From Nitzschia sp. DOCU1 (taxonomy: Eukaryota; Bacillariophyta; Bacillariophyceae; Bacillariales; Bacillariaceae), in contig OX595999.1 of NCBI GenBank assembly GCA_951394045.1, positions 186,001-250,000 on the forward strand: a stretch of 64,000 nt of DNA. The letters are read 5' to 3'. Positions 11,334 to 21,832 of this stretch are shown one piece after another (within the stretch, counting starts at the first letter, position 1; every line of letters starts with the position of its first letter). The notes beneath the pieces are model-generated. The model saw only the letters and a program-made list of their open reading frames with translations. It was not told the origin of the DNA and ran no database searches. The translations under genes and the position numbers were made by a program.

Positions 11334-12629
11334 TCAGACCTCAGTCCGTGTAGCACGCCCCTGTTGCTGATTGAGAAGTGAAAGGAGACACGCCAAGTCC
11401 ATGGGAGAGTTCGACCCCAGAGAGGTCCTGCCTGCACTGTCATCACTGATCATCTTCCTGCTTTCCTCTTTCTCTACTGCAGCCGCCGCTTTAGCGGCTT
11501 CGTGATTGGCCATGAGTTCCATCAGAGCACCGGGAACAGGAGTGCTTAACTCATGATGGCCAAATGCAGACGCGATGCTGTTGCCTAGCAGCAAGTTGTC
11601 GCTGCCGTTTCTTGAATGATGTTGTGGACGCGACAGCGACGCTAGACTTTGAGCTGCTGCAGTTGACGCACTAGGCGCTGATGTCCCTAGGATTTTGGCG
11701 GCAGCAGAAAGAGCCTCGGTCGCTTGCTGGAGCGATAGCAAGTCTCCAGCGGCGATTCCCCCAGTAGTATAGGGAGCGGCCACGCTGACGGGACTACCAC
11801 CACGCAATAAAGGGTGGCCGAGCAGGGGCAAACTCTGTGCTAGTGTCGCACCGTTGAGTTGTTTTACCAGAGCGGCAGCAAGCAACGTATAATCGTTCTT
11901 TTGCTGGTGATTGCTGGTCGCCTGAGCGTTCAATAGCGTCTGGGCCAGCAGACTATTTAGCAACGCGTTAGGCTGTGTTTTTGACAATTGCATCAGACCA
12001 GCAATGGTTGCGATTTGCTTTCCTTGATCATTGGCCGCCTCCTGATACAATAACTGAGCAAGGGGCGACATGGCTTCAACTTCAGGCCGAAGAGCCGGCG
12101 GCAGCAGATGCTGACTTCCAAGCATCGTGGCCGCAGAAGTAGGAGCAACAAGCTTCTGATCTTCAGGTGAAGCACTGGTCTTGGGGGGAATACCCCCTTT
12201 GCCTCTAGTACCAGGCTGCTTGACTCGAACACGGCGCATTCCACGACACAAGTCGGGTCTGCCCTTGACGAACAGCGGGTGGTGGCGACGGCCCCCACCA
12301 GTCGCTGCGTCTGATTTTTGGTTGTCCGCCACGTATCCCCACATGTTCAGAGATCGTTGAAAGGACTTGAACTGGCAAGAAGTGAAGTATCGAGGCATGA
12401 CTTCCTTCTCGAGCTTGACCTTGTCTCGGACCTTGAAGGACGTGCCATCTGGCATCCAACTGATGCAGTCAGTGAAGCCGTAGAATTCGGCTTCCTCCAA
12501 GATCCGGTGCAACTTGATAGGAAATTGCTCATCAGGAGGATTATTACTGGAAGTGTCTTTCTTGGATGCCGTCATGCTAGCTTTTGTGGATGCTGCAGGG
12601 GTCGAGGCGGCAGCAGTGATAGTCGCCAT
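11334..12629 (-). CDS. HSF-type DNA-binding transcription factor (second copy)
   Basis: Protein of 431 residues. The first ATG in frame is 12629-12627 in the strong context GCCATGG, so translation is placed there although the frame stays open further upstream without a Met. The HSF domain spans residues about 33-130: QFPIKLHRILEEAE, ISWMPDGTSFKV, KFKSFQRSL-type recognition helix (QFKSFQRSLNMWGY), then RRHHPLFVKGRPDLCRGM and RVKQPGTR, the same basic extension as in the copy at 6195. The C-terminal 280 residues are Ala/Leu/Gln-rich with predicted helices and a Glu/Lys segment. Nuclear transcription factor by family. The two genes are diverged outside the domain, so they are older paralogues rather than a recent tandem duplicate. 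Confidence 0.92.
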   Translation of the reverse strand: MATITAAASTPAASTKASMTASKKDTSSNNPPDEQFPIKLHRILEEAEFYGFTDCISWMPDGTSFKVRDKVKLEKEVMPRYFTSCQFKSFQRSLNMWGYVADNQKSDAATGGGRRHHPLFVKGRPDLCRGMRRVRVKQPGTRGKGGIPPKTSASPEDQKLVAPTSAATMLGSQHLLPPALRPEVEAMSPLAQLLYQEAANDQGKQIATIAGLMQLSKTQPNALLNSLLAQTLLNAQATSNHQQKNDYTLLAAALVKQLNGATLAQSLPLLGHPLLRGGSPVSVAAPYTTGGIAAGDLLSLQQATEALSAAAKILGTSAPSASTAAAQSLASLSRPQHHSRNGSDNLLLGNSIASAFGHHELSTPVPGALMELMANHEAAKAAAAVEKEESRKMISDDSAGRTSLGSNSPMDLACLLSLLNQQQGRATRTEV

Positions 12630-14437
12630 GGCTATTCTTCGTTTGGATTTATTTATTATAGAGCTTGATAGCGGCCGAAGAAGAAATTTTATGCACTTTT
12701 TGTCAGGAGGTTCGTGGGCGGCGATTGAGAAAGGAGACGCAGTTTGCTGGCGATTCTCCTGGGGAACCAATACCCACCGCGGGAAGTTTTTACGAATTTC
12801 TTTCTGTCAATGTGTTTCTCATTTGCGTGGCTAGACACAACGCACGTTGCAGAGTACGTGAGCGCCTAGGGTGCCCAAGGCGAGACTTTTGCTCCCTTAT
12901 GCCACCCACGAGGTCTTCATTATGGGTTACGGTATCTCAGTAACTGGTAGAACCAACTTATCCCACTTATCTTCTATACTGAGAGACCATGTGGAAGGGA
13001 TATTTCATAAAGCCTTTGGGACAAAAATTCCTTTGAGAACAAAAATGAATCCGAAAAAATAAAGACCGCCGGTTAGCTCTCCAAACCAAAAGAACTTCAA
13101 GGCTTGTGTTCTTCTTCAAATAGGATCGTTCTAATGGCTTTGGGGTCAAAAAAGGGGGGGACGGGGAAAGAAGACGCAGACAAAATTAGGCAGGGTCTAG
13201 TTGGTCAAATTATAGTCGATGAAATCTTCTGCTGAGGGCTCTGGAGGGTGGGTTCGCGCTAGTAGTTTAAAAGCTACGGTTTAATAGCCTGCGTCTGCAT
13301 GCACTTCATGTGCTGTTAGCACTAATATGATACAAGTCGGTTGTCTTTCTTGCCATCATCTTCTTTTTACCAAGCCTCCTCTCCTCAGGGCATCGCCGAG
13401 AAGCATGTAGGTGGTGGGGCCGGATCGTTTGTTGAGAGTAGCACTACCATCATCATGCTGATGATGATGCTGGTGCCCCGCCTGCTGCTTGTTCTTCTTC
13501 CCCCTTTCTTCTTCTTGTTGTCGCCGGAAGAGCACCAGCTCGACGATATCATTTCTTCAAGTCAAATACAACATTCATCCTCCATATTGATAACAATAGC
13601 TCTAGCGATAGCTTTTGTTCTTCGTCCGAGTCATTTCTTGTTCTTAAGGGTTGTTGCTGTCAGCGTACCGCCATTCCCCAGTGTAGAAGAATCAGCAAGT
13701 GCGCCACCTTTTACCGGTATGCCAGATAACAGGATTGTCCTCATTTCGCGATGACAATGTGTTGAAAATCTGCTGAGGGCAATTACCATGTAGTTAAAGC
13801 AGCAACCCTACCTAGTCGTCGTTACAACACAGCACCAGGATCCAAACGATGATGACCGTCGTCATGAAGGCGAACAACTCCCAACGCGTAATCCTCGAAG
13901 ATGAGAACATGAAATTCGTATAATGGGGCACGATGACATTAAAGGGTGATCGAACCACAGTTTTTTGTCACAAAGACCAAAGAATGAGAACTCTGTGAGC
14001 GAACCCAAGGCCTCCATTGTATCTATCATGGGAGGCGCAAGAATCCATCACCTCGTGTAGTGCGCTTATTGCTCCGACTCTCTCTGCAGCACGAGAAGAT
14101 ACGATCTCACCAATCAAAATCGTGAGCGCGCAAAGAGGAGACGGCGACGGCAGAAGCATGTGAGAAGTGAGATGCGTACTTCCTCTCGAGTCCGCCGGCC
14201 AAGGGCAGGATGATAGAGCTAAGTAACCATAAAGTATAATATTAAGCCATGAGGATATTATTGCGCGTTGGCCCATCGTGTGTTTGGGCGAGTACTCTCG
14301 TGCCCACAAGGAAGAGCAAATTCAAAATGGCCTTCCTTTCTCCGTCTCACATCCTTACTTTCTATCCTTGTTGTGGTTGCCATCGACATACATCTTCCGA
14401 GACGATATTTCTAACTTTAGTACTACGAGCATACGAT
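12630..14437. other. Intergenic, divergent flank of HSF and small acidic protein genes
   Basis: About 1.8 kb without a supported gene. A 137-codon plus-strand frame at 13341-13754 is open but begins without ATG and is dominated by Leu/Phe/Ser runs; it is left out. Upstream in-frame ATGs for the next gene occur at 14249 and 14327 (context AAAATGGC), so its leader may be coding. Confidence 0.45.
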
Positions 14438-15120
14438 ATGTCTGCCTCTACTCGTACCGCTCTCTCGCCGAGTGACGAGGATCACGACTCCAATTCGAGT
14501 GTCATTGCTTCTTTGGAAGAACTTGATTTGCTGGCGCGTCGTCGTCCCCATCCGTCCAAGACGACAACCTGCTTTTTGATTCCTTCTTCTTGGAGATTAT
14601 GTGGTGGTACGACTGAGGAGGAGGAAGAACATGAGCAAGAAGAACATGGTCGCAAGGCCGCGGTATCATCATCCACCAAAGTGAATGATCTTTACTCCAA
14701 AATTGACCGGGTTTTGTGGAGTAAGCGTGAGTGGAAAAAGAGTTTGCTGTTTTGTTTTGAGCGGACGACACAACGTGAAGATCATCGTTCTAATAGTCGC
14801 TTTTGCTGTATGTGACAGACGACGACGACGTTGAGCCCCTGATCCGGACGTCGTCGTCGTCTTCCGAATCTTCAGAAGAGGATTCGCCCCGCGCCAGAGA
14901 AGAAGTAGGAGGAGCTCTAGTGGAATTCCACAAGATTCGAGGAAATGCTTCACAAGCCTTGATGAGACTAGCTCAAATGCTATTTTCCCTCGTCTTTATG
15001 GATGCCGTGTTGCGAAGAAACAGCCTCCAAAAGAAACGCGTCAAAGAACATCGTGGAGCGATAGTAGTAAACGAAGAAGAAAATGACGATACCACAATGG
15101 AGCCGATTCCAGAAATGTAA
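14438..15120 (+). CDS. Small acidic protein, two exons, unknown function
   Basis: Exon 1 14438-14720, intron 14721-14818, exon 2 14819-15120; 194 residues. The 98-nt intron is textbook: donor GTAAGCGTG, a TTCTAAT branch-like site at about 14789, acceptor GTGACAG. The phase matches (one base before, two after, codon AAC). The product starts MSASTRTALSPSDEDHD, has Glu- and Asp-runs around the exon junction, a Ser-rich stretch, and a helical segment (ALMRLAQMLFSLVFMDAVLRR) before a basic then acidic tail. No family recognised. Two in-frame upstream ATGs (14249, 14327) could add up to 63 residues; they would not form an obvious signal peptide. The helix could be amphipathic or a membrane anchor. 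Confidence 0.6.
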
Positions 15121-15491
15121 CTGTGTTTTGGGGATTTTGGTGGAATGAATGGTGTCATTGTGGTTGTTGGAAGAGCCACGAGCTATGTTCACTACTAGTG
15201 ATCCGTGGTATATTTACATACTGGTGGGAACAACCACGACTACTTGGGGGGGGGGAAGGAGGTCAGAGCTATTTGTCGGTCGTAGCCTCTATCTATCACG
15301 GGGGAGACCACAGCATTGGTCCATGGGCGGTAAGAAGGTACTGTTGAGGCAGACGGATACGCATCAAAGTGCAAACAGTATCATAGTAGTGTAAAGAACC
15401 GCTGTAACTTGAACATTTGCTCAGCTGGGGTAGCCACCGCATGCCACAAGAATAACTACATTTGAGTGTCACGACGTACGTGATACCGAAA
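15121..15491. other. Intergenic between convergent genes
   Basis: Both neighbours end here, so this is shared 3' flank. There is a run of ten G at 15246-15255. Nothing else seen. Confidence 0.5.
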
Positions 15492-16784
15492 CTATTCATC
15501 TGACGTTGTTGTCGCCGCCGCCGCCGCCTCCAACAGTGACGATGCATTCTGTAGTCGCAATTCGTGGACTTGTTGACAAAACGATCGAATCTCGGGAAGC
15601 AAACTCGCCTCCCAATAGGATCGATCCCGTTCCACTCGTAAAATACAATAGTTTTGTCCACTACCTTGTCCAATGACGCGTTTGCCCTTTTTCTGCTTCT
15701 TGGCGTTTTTATTGTTGTTGTTGGGCGGAATGTACAACATTAAATCGCACCATTCCAAATCACAAATGGCCAATTGACCTTGAATTTGATCATAAAATCG
15801 TTGGGGACAATGATCGAACTGCGGCAAGGAGGTCTTGTGTCGACGTCCCCATAGACTTTTAATTTCCAAAACACCCATACTGTTTGTTTGTTCTTGTACC
15901 ACCAATCCGTCTGGAGAGGCTCCCAGAAGAATAACTTGCTTGTCGACGTTGTCGTCAAAGAGTGGGACTTGACAAATGTGTAATCCCGTTTCTTGAACAG
16001 TATTTCCCGTCACTTGACAATATTGTTGTAAGGCTTTGGGTTCCATTTTCAATCCCCAGTCGCACGCTTTGCTATTAATGGCGAGCGAGGATCTTTCGAC
16101 AAGACCAGCCTTGATATCCAAGAGTTTTTCTCGCGTGGTAAATACGGAATGATTGGCCACGGAACTAAATTCCGAGGCTGTCACATTCAAAGATTGACGA
16201 ATAGCCATCCACAGGGCATTGTCGTATCGTTGATGCAAGGCTTGAGGATTGATTCCTCGTTGCGTGGTTCCATTGACCAGTGTCACGTCCACTAGAAAAA
16301 GATTGGATTCTTCATCTGATTCCGCCGTCGATAATGAAGGGATAACAACTTTGACACTAGCAATCTCCTCTTTTTGGAGGCCTGCCCGCGGAGGAGTCGT
16401 GTCCATTGTTGTTATTGCGAAATTGTTTGCAGCGCCATGGCTCGTCCTCGAAGCAATCGTCGCCTGCTGCTCGGGTGGACTTATCGTCGACACCACATCT
16501 TCCTGAAGATCCCGACTAGGCTTTTTTCCTCGCTGCCGCTTTCGTCGACTGGTATGACCAGCTAAACCCCATAATCGTTCCACAGCATCACTTTCTTTTT
16601 GATCCAAAATCGGCGTCGGCTTTTGGGGCAGTTGCTGGTGCTGCTGCGCCGATCGTTGTTGCCGTTTGGGTCGGCTGACCGAAGCCAGTCCATGGCAAGA
16701 CGACCAGCAGCTTGCTAGTAACATCAGCAGTGGCAAGGGGGCGAGGATTTGCATTGTAATCATGATAGTGACTTTGATTGTCAT
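15492..16784 (-). CDS. YqaJ / lambda-exonuclease-like PD-(D/E)XK nuclease with signal peptide
   Basis: Protein of 430 residues; ATG 16784 with further in-frame Mets at residues 8 and 11. A YqaJ-type nuclease domain spans about 185-350. Visible core: WGLKMEPKALQQY (about 243-255, substrate/active-site helix), LGASPDGLV with Asp292, LEIKS with Glu307 and Lys309 (the ExK pair), and YDQIQGQL (331-338, the QxxxY/Q motif position). These are the metal-binding and catalytic residues of the family, which degrades DNA 5' to 3' in recombination. The N-terminus (residues 11-31) is hydrophobic and ends CHGLA, like a signal peptide, so the protein probably enters the ER and then the plastid or the secretory route; a Phe at +1, expected for plastid targeting, is absent. 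Viral or organellar ancestry is plausible but not shown. Confidence 0.82.
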   Translation of the reverse strand: MTIKVTIMITMQILAPLPLLMLLASCWSSCHGLASVSRPKRQQRSAQQHQQLPQKPTPILDQKESDAVERLWGLAGHTSRRKRQRGKKPSRDLQEDVVSTISPPEQQATIASRTSHGAANNFAITTMDTTPPRAGLQKEEIASVKVVIPSLSTAESDEESNLFLVDVTLVNGTTQRGINPQALHQRYDNALWMAIRQSLNVTASEFSSVANHSVFTTREKLLDIKAGLVERSSLAINSKACDWGLKMEPKALQQYCQVTGNTVQETGLHICQVPLFDDNVDKQVILLGASPDGLVVQEQTNSMGVLEIKSLWGRRHKTSLPQFDHCPQRFYDQIQGQLAICDLEWCDLMLYIPPNNNNKNAKKQKKGKRVIGQGSGQNYCILRVERDRSYWEASLLPEIRSFCQQVHELRLQNASSLLEAAAAATTTSDE

Positions 16785-17097
16785 GACATGCCGATTGTGC
16801 TTTCAAAGCAGAAAAGCGGCACATCTCAGGGCCATCATGGTGACCCGCATCGAAGCATGTGGATGGATCTTCGCCATTCTTATTGGTCGTACTGTACGTC
16901 GTGAGTGTCACCTTCTTCCACTTGGAAGTCGATTGTGGACGTGGGAAGTGCGATCATATGCCCCCAGGCACGTCAGGATGGTCGCACACCCTTTAGTGCA
17001 GTCGTGTCAGTCCAAAATCAGCGCGCCAATTCTAGAATCACGACGATGACGGCGAGACTTCTGTTATACAAAACTTGGCAATAGCTACTTGTTACTT
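16785..17097. other. Intergenic, promoter side of nuclease gene
   Basis: 313 bases between the start of the nuclease gene and the stop of the HA-domain gene, both on the minus strand. No gene or clear motif seen. Confidence 0.5.
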
Positions 17098-18084
17098 CTA
17101 TGATGACGTACCACCACTACTACGTCCCATACTCTCCTCCTCCTCTAGTGATGCCGCCGTTGTGGACGAAGATGATGACAAGGAAAGGTTGCGAGGATTC
17201 CACTCAAAGTTGAGTCGGTTCAACGCCTCCAATCGATCTTGTGTCATGGTCGATTGTTTGCCGGTACGTAATCGTTTTAGCTGGCGACGCTGATATTTCA
17301 CCCATACCGACAATTGTGGATCAGGTGGATAGTTGGAGGGTACCATACAATTCCCATGTTGGCGATGGTATTGTTGGAGCGCATGCAATCGCTCGAGCCA
17401 CAGTGCATTTTGGGCTTCCCAAACAAAGCCGAGTTCATCCAATCGCTCTTTTCGAGAACTAGTCATGGTCGAGCGTTGACCATTCTGTAAGAGCTTGTAT
17501 TGATAGCGTTGTCGTTTGACCCATTTTGCAAGTTTTCGATTGGTAACCAGCTCGTGGGGTACAAGAGTGTGCCCATGTTTGGCACGATATTGTTGGAGCT
17601 CTTGAAAGGCTGTTTCCCATTGATCCATTTGATGGGGACGAAACGAAGATACAGGGTCCACGGCTGTTGAGCTTTTGCTGCTTTCGTTCTCTGGGTGTTG
17701 CTCTGGGAGGCACGCTTTCTCAAGAACTGTCTGGCTATCGGTGGTGTTGTCAGCTGCAGCTGATAGTACAGCCACGGCAACGGCATAGAGAACACCCTCC
17801 CCTCCAATCATTTCACCGTCAGTTCTGTCTTTAAAAGAACCTAAAAAAGCAGCAGAAGAAGGAGCAATGGATGCTGTTGTTGCCATTTCGCGCGAGGAAT
17901 GCAGATTGTCGTTCTGGGCATTCCCGTCGGAGGACGAATCTTGGCTGTCATGCTGAAATCTCCTTGCTTTTCTAGGAGACGACGACTCGTCGTCATCATC
18001 ATTATTCGTAATGGTACTAGGTCTAGGTCGTCGTTTCTTGGGAGGAAGGACACCGTTGCGATGTGAAGGAAGCTGTGGAGTCAT
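17098..18084 (-). CDS. Protein with two helicase-associated (HA) domains
   Basis: Protein of 328 residues, ATG 18084. Two HA repeats: about 152-218 (QWETAFQELQQYRAKHGHT, then KLAKWVKRQR, ERLDELGFVW) and about 222-291 (LWLERLHALQQYHRQHGN, then QLSVWVKYQRRQ, EALNRLNFEW). The W-x-xx-L/Y-xx-HG-N/H, W-V-xx-QR and L-x-x-L-x-F-x-W pattern is diagnostic. HA domains are helical bundles thought to bind nucleic acid; they are strongly expanded in diatoms, usually without an attached helicase, as here. The first 150 residues are Ser/Asp-rich and disordered, with a basic PPKKRRPRP segment at residues 14-22 that looks like a nuclear localisation signal. Role unknown; a DNA-binding nuclear protein is inferred. 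Confidence 0.88.
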   Translation of the reverse strand: MTPQLPSHRNGVLPPKKRRPRPSTITNNDDDDESSSPRKARRFQHDSQDSSSDGNAQNDNLHSSREMATTASIAPSSAAFLGSFKDRTDGEMIGGEGVLYAVAVAVLSAAADNTTDSQTVLEKACLPEQHPENESSKSSTAVDPVSSFRPHQMDQWETAFQELQQYRAKHGHTLVPHELVTNRKLAKWVKRQRYQYKLLQNGQRSTMTSSRKERLDELGFVWEAQNALWLERLHALQQYHRQHGNCMVPSNYPPDPQLSVWVKYQRRQLKRLRTGKQSTMTQDRLEALNRLNFEWNPRNLSLSSSSSTTAASLEEEESMGRSSGGTSS

Positions 18085-20586
18085 TGTAGTAACTGGCCGT
18101 CACAATTTCTTGGTGAAAAAGAAGGATGACAAAGAACAATCTGAGTGTTCTGGGAAGCCGAGCACTAAACTCTCGGAGAGAAATAAGATGCTGCGCCACG
18201 TCTTTTCTTGAAAGAATACCAGCAGAAAGTCTTTGATCTCTCCACTGTCTGCCCTGTTTTACTTGATCCCAAGGACTACCGGCTAGCGGGGCTGTCGGAC
18301 TTTGGTTTTGTTATTTGGTGGTGGGTGGAGATCTCTCTAGCAGCTGAATCAAGAACGGCCATTTGCGGAAATCGGAGTTGTTTAGTAGCGGTCAGGAACA
18401 ATGATAAAAGTAACTTTGCCATGCAGATGGGTGCTTTCCTGCCCACGAATTACTCTTTCTTGCATTGGAAAGGCGCTTCCGCCTTTTTGCTTTTTCGAGA
18501 AGCGGTCGGTACACATTGGGCGCCGGTAATCCGTTTTTGGTGTGGTGATACAGTTTTTACTTATTGTTTACTGTACGGCGTCGTAATGCGTCAGACCCTT
18601 CAAACAAATCGTTTGTCGCAGTTATTCTGATTACACATAGTAAATCGTTGTCGCAGATAATCTGGTTGTGAGACCTTTCGCTGGGATTCGGATTGGGTGG
18701 CCAACCACATGACATTCTTTGTTAGCGCTCTCGGCTTATCCCAAATACTTCAGTTGATTTAATGAAATCGTTAAGGATATATTTTAACGCCAGAATCCAA
18801 GAAACTATCCCATTTTCCTTTCATTCTGGCTGGTTCTTGGGCTGCTATTGGCTCAAAAATCCTTACCAGTGTCGGCTGAACGACAGATACCGGAATAAAA
18901 TGCAACGGGTAAGGCATATGATGAGTGATCGCGCAAAAGAATCCTTTTTTCTCTGAAAGCGCGCCGAGTGGCGAATCGTCGAAACTTTTAACTGCTTGTT
19001 CTGACAACACATTGTCCCATCCGCACTACAGCCGTCAGAGGCCAAAGTGCACCATGATGTGAGCGGCACCAAGAGATTTCGAAAGGATCCCCCGGATAGT
19101 TAGACTCAAATTTTGTCCATGTGATCAGCTTAATTAAAGAAGGACTCCGGTTCGTTAGACTCAATCATTGTTCATGTGTGATCGCAACATGTCACAAGCA
19201 TTAGAGTTCTACATCGCAAGTGAGTGGAGGCAAGCCCTCGACTTTTTTGCTTTGAAACGATTTTTTTCATGGCGATAGTTCTTGACGACTGCTTTCCGAC
19301 GTGATGGAAGTAATTCAGCCCCTGGCTCGATTCCATTCAATGTTTAGCTACGATGTTGCTTGAATGTTTACCCAGACGAGACCAGTTCATTTGGCTAAGC
19401 TGGTCGTATCCGCCTAATACTGACCTGGCGTCTTCGGGATTATGGCTGTTGCCCCATACAACGCGCCAAGCTTGGCTGGAAAAATCTCTAGGCCTTGGAG
19501 CTGTTCATACCACGAGACATTTTATGTCTCCCAAAGAAACCTGACGTTTTCCTATAACGTTTGCCTGGCGACTATGAGGGCAGTGGACCAACGCTGCTTC
19601 TGCTGGTTTTGCTTCAGCTTCCGTGCCATCCTGGGGTTATCCTTGAATTCGAGGGGCGCGAGCATGCCCGTGGATGACACGGATTGATGGGGTCAGAAGC
19701 GGGCATCGTGGCAATCAAAAACTGGGGTTGAACAGTCATCTAGTAGTCGGTGTCAACATCATTCGCAGTCTCGCCACTCTCGTTTCAACCGCCGTGAACC
19801 CAACCTGAATAATCATGAAGCACTGTTGATTCTGGTTCGTCACAACTACCATCACGCCCCCTCACAGTGGCTAGAGGCGAAACGACAGGCGGAACATCGA
19901 AGGAGCGTGAGAATGCAGGAGTCAAGTTTTTTGCAGCAGGCGGTGGATACTTCTTAGTTGTACTTCTCGTGCCCATTGACGGTGCCCTTTCTATACTCTT
20001 CTCAGGCTTGAGTCAACTTTTCGGTGGAAATCTCCTTGCCGTTTTCTGCTTCTAGGTTAGTGGGTAAAGTCGAGCAATACTGTCCCCTATTCCCAGAAAG
20101 GCGCACGTGCTGTCAGGATATGCTCATAGCTAACACATCAAGTTAGAGAGAAGTAATAAACATGAACTGTGGAAGGCGTACCATGGCGAGGAGCGAAAAG
20201 TTTTCAGAGAAGCAAAGGCTCAAGTACCGTTCAATTTACTGCCACTATAGCAGGAAGTTGTAGCGCTGACTCTATGGTTTTCCTTGCTTGTCTCGACCAG
20301 TGGAGCAATCGCGCTTTGATAACCAGCGAAGTCCTCTGTCGTGTCCTCTAATTTGCTACAAGCTAGAAGTACTGTCTTTTGCTTCTTCTACTCGGGCTAG
20401 CCTGTATATTATTGCATTATTAGTAGGGCTACGACCAAAGGGAATACTACGTCCGTACATCTCGTAATTCCAATATATTAACCCGCTATAATAGTAACGC
20501 TGTGGTAAACCTGTCTAAACCCTTGTTTCCCGACGTGAAGCCGTATTCCTCTGACCTTCCATCATGAGTACCATTGCCTCCTTACT
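18085..20586. other. 2.5-kb gene-poor stretch with small direct repeats
   Basis: No supported gene. Short frames (18208-18630 and others) start without ATG or have no family signal. Local direct repeats: 18606-18629 with 18642-18664 (core TGTCGCAG), and 19086-19126 with 19143-19183 (cores GTTAGACTCAA and CATGTG-GATC). These look like short tandem duplications. Otherwise nothing seen. Confidence 0.5.
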
Positions 20587-21832
20587 TTAGGCCTTGCTTT
20601 TCTCTACCTCCAGTCCATATTCGGCTGGTCGGAAAGTAAAAGGATCAGGCCAACTCGCCGGGCCTGGGTTTGCAAACATCTCATACCATTCATCGGACGT
20701 GGGCAATTGTTGTTCTGCTTTGCTTAAAATGGTCATTTCCTTTGGAACTGGGTCACCCACAGGTTTCAGTAAGGCCGCGGTGATGGCCGACGCGACAGTG
20801 TGGCGGTTGGCACGATCTATTTCGGGGTATCCACCCAAAATACTAAACGCCTCTTGAATTTCACCCGAGAACCTTTTCAGAGCCTCCTTCTCCATTTTTT
20901 CTTGATTAGGAGGCTTGGGATTGATAGAGTTGCCGGCCAAGACTTGAGCCCCGAGTCGACAACGATCAAATGCACGTTCTCGCAAATCCCGAAATTGCTC
21001 CAACGACATCTATGGCAACGACGACACCAACAACGACGACGACGATAACCAAATAAGTTAGCATTGTTCCCATGTTTGCGATCCGTGTCGGCCAAATACC
21101 CTTTGACAAACATGGACTTACCTTGTACATTCCCTCTTCTAGAGCAAGCCCGTCTTCTTTCAAAAACGGCGGCCCATCCGACGAACCACCAAACAAGGAT
21201 CCGAATCGAATGATCGAGCCGACACCACCTTCCGACTTGTAGACGGCATGGTTGGTATACTTTTCCTCAAAGTTCTTCCAGTTCATATCGATAGTCCGAT
21301 CATTATTGAAAATAGGGATCCAAGAGTTGCTCTTTTCCTTTTGGACCTTGCCGCCGACGGGCAAACAGCAGATAGTACGGGCCGGGGCGCCATCCGCGAA
21401 CGCGGATTTGCCCTCGTGAGTAAAATCCAAAACGCGGGTAATAAACTCGGACGGTAAAATGGCATCTTCCGCACAAAAGACTACTCCCTTGAGCTCTCCA
21501 AAATAAGGATCTCCAGTCTCGGGCATGCCGATAGTCGAATCTCTTTGAATCTCACCGTCTAGCAACAGGTTGGCGAAAAAGGAGTCTAGCTTTGCTTGGG
21601 GGGCGACCACAATGGGCTTGAGCCCGGCTCGTTTGAGATGTCGGGCAAGTACCAACTGTAAAAAGCCGGGCCCGACTAGCATGACTGGGTCCCCAGGCTC
21701 CAAGTAATTGCTAGCACTCAATTTCGTCGAAATGGCAGATCGTTGTTGAGCATGCTGCTGGCCTACAAAAGCCTCCGAAGAGGACTGGAATAAGCCGGCG
21801 ACCAGCAGCAGAGAAGAAATCGTCTTGAACAT
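20587..21832 (-). CDS. Plastid-targeted NAD(P)-binding Rossmann-fold protein (two exons)
   Basis: Exon 1 21832-21122, intron 21121-21010 (GTAAGT donor, TGCTAAC branch site, CCATAG acceptor, phase 0), exon 2 21009-20587; 377 residues. ATG 21832 has the ideal context CCACCATG; an upstream in-frame ATG at 21886 would add 18 His-rich residues. The N-terminus is a hydrophobic signal peptide (TISSLLLVAGLF) ending SSSEA|FVGQQ, matching the diatom plastid bipartite signal with Phe at +1. Mature part: a nucleotide-binding turn VGPGFLQLVLARHLKRAG, followed by a beta strand PIVVAP; then a region resembling atypical short-chain dehydrogenases (FTHEGKSAFADGAP, IRFGSLFGGS). The C-terminal half is helical. 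It may act as a redox or assembly factor in the chloroplast; the exact role is unknown. Confidence 0.72.

Noticed and set aside
13341..13754. 137-codon frame rich in Leu, Phe and Ser
   Set aside because: Begins without ATG and its hydrophobic runs come from simple TTC/CTT sequence; no family signal.
18208..18630. 140-codon frame
   Set aside because: No ATG at the 5' end and no domain-like pattern; likely chance opening.
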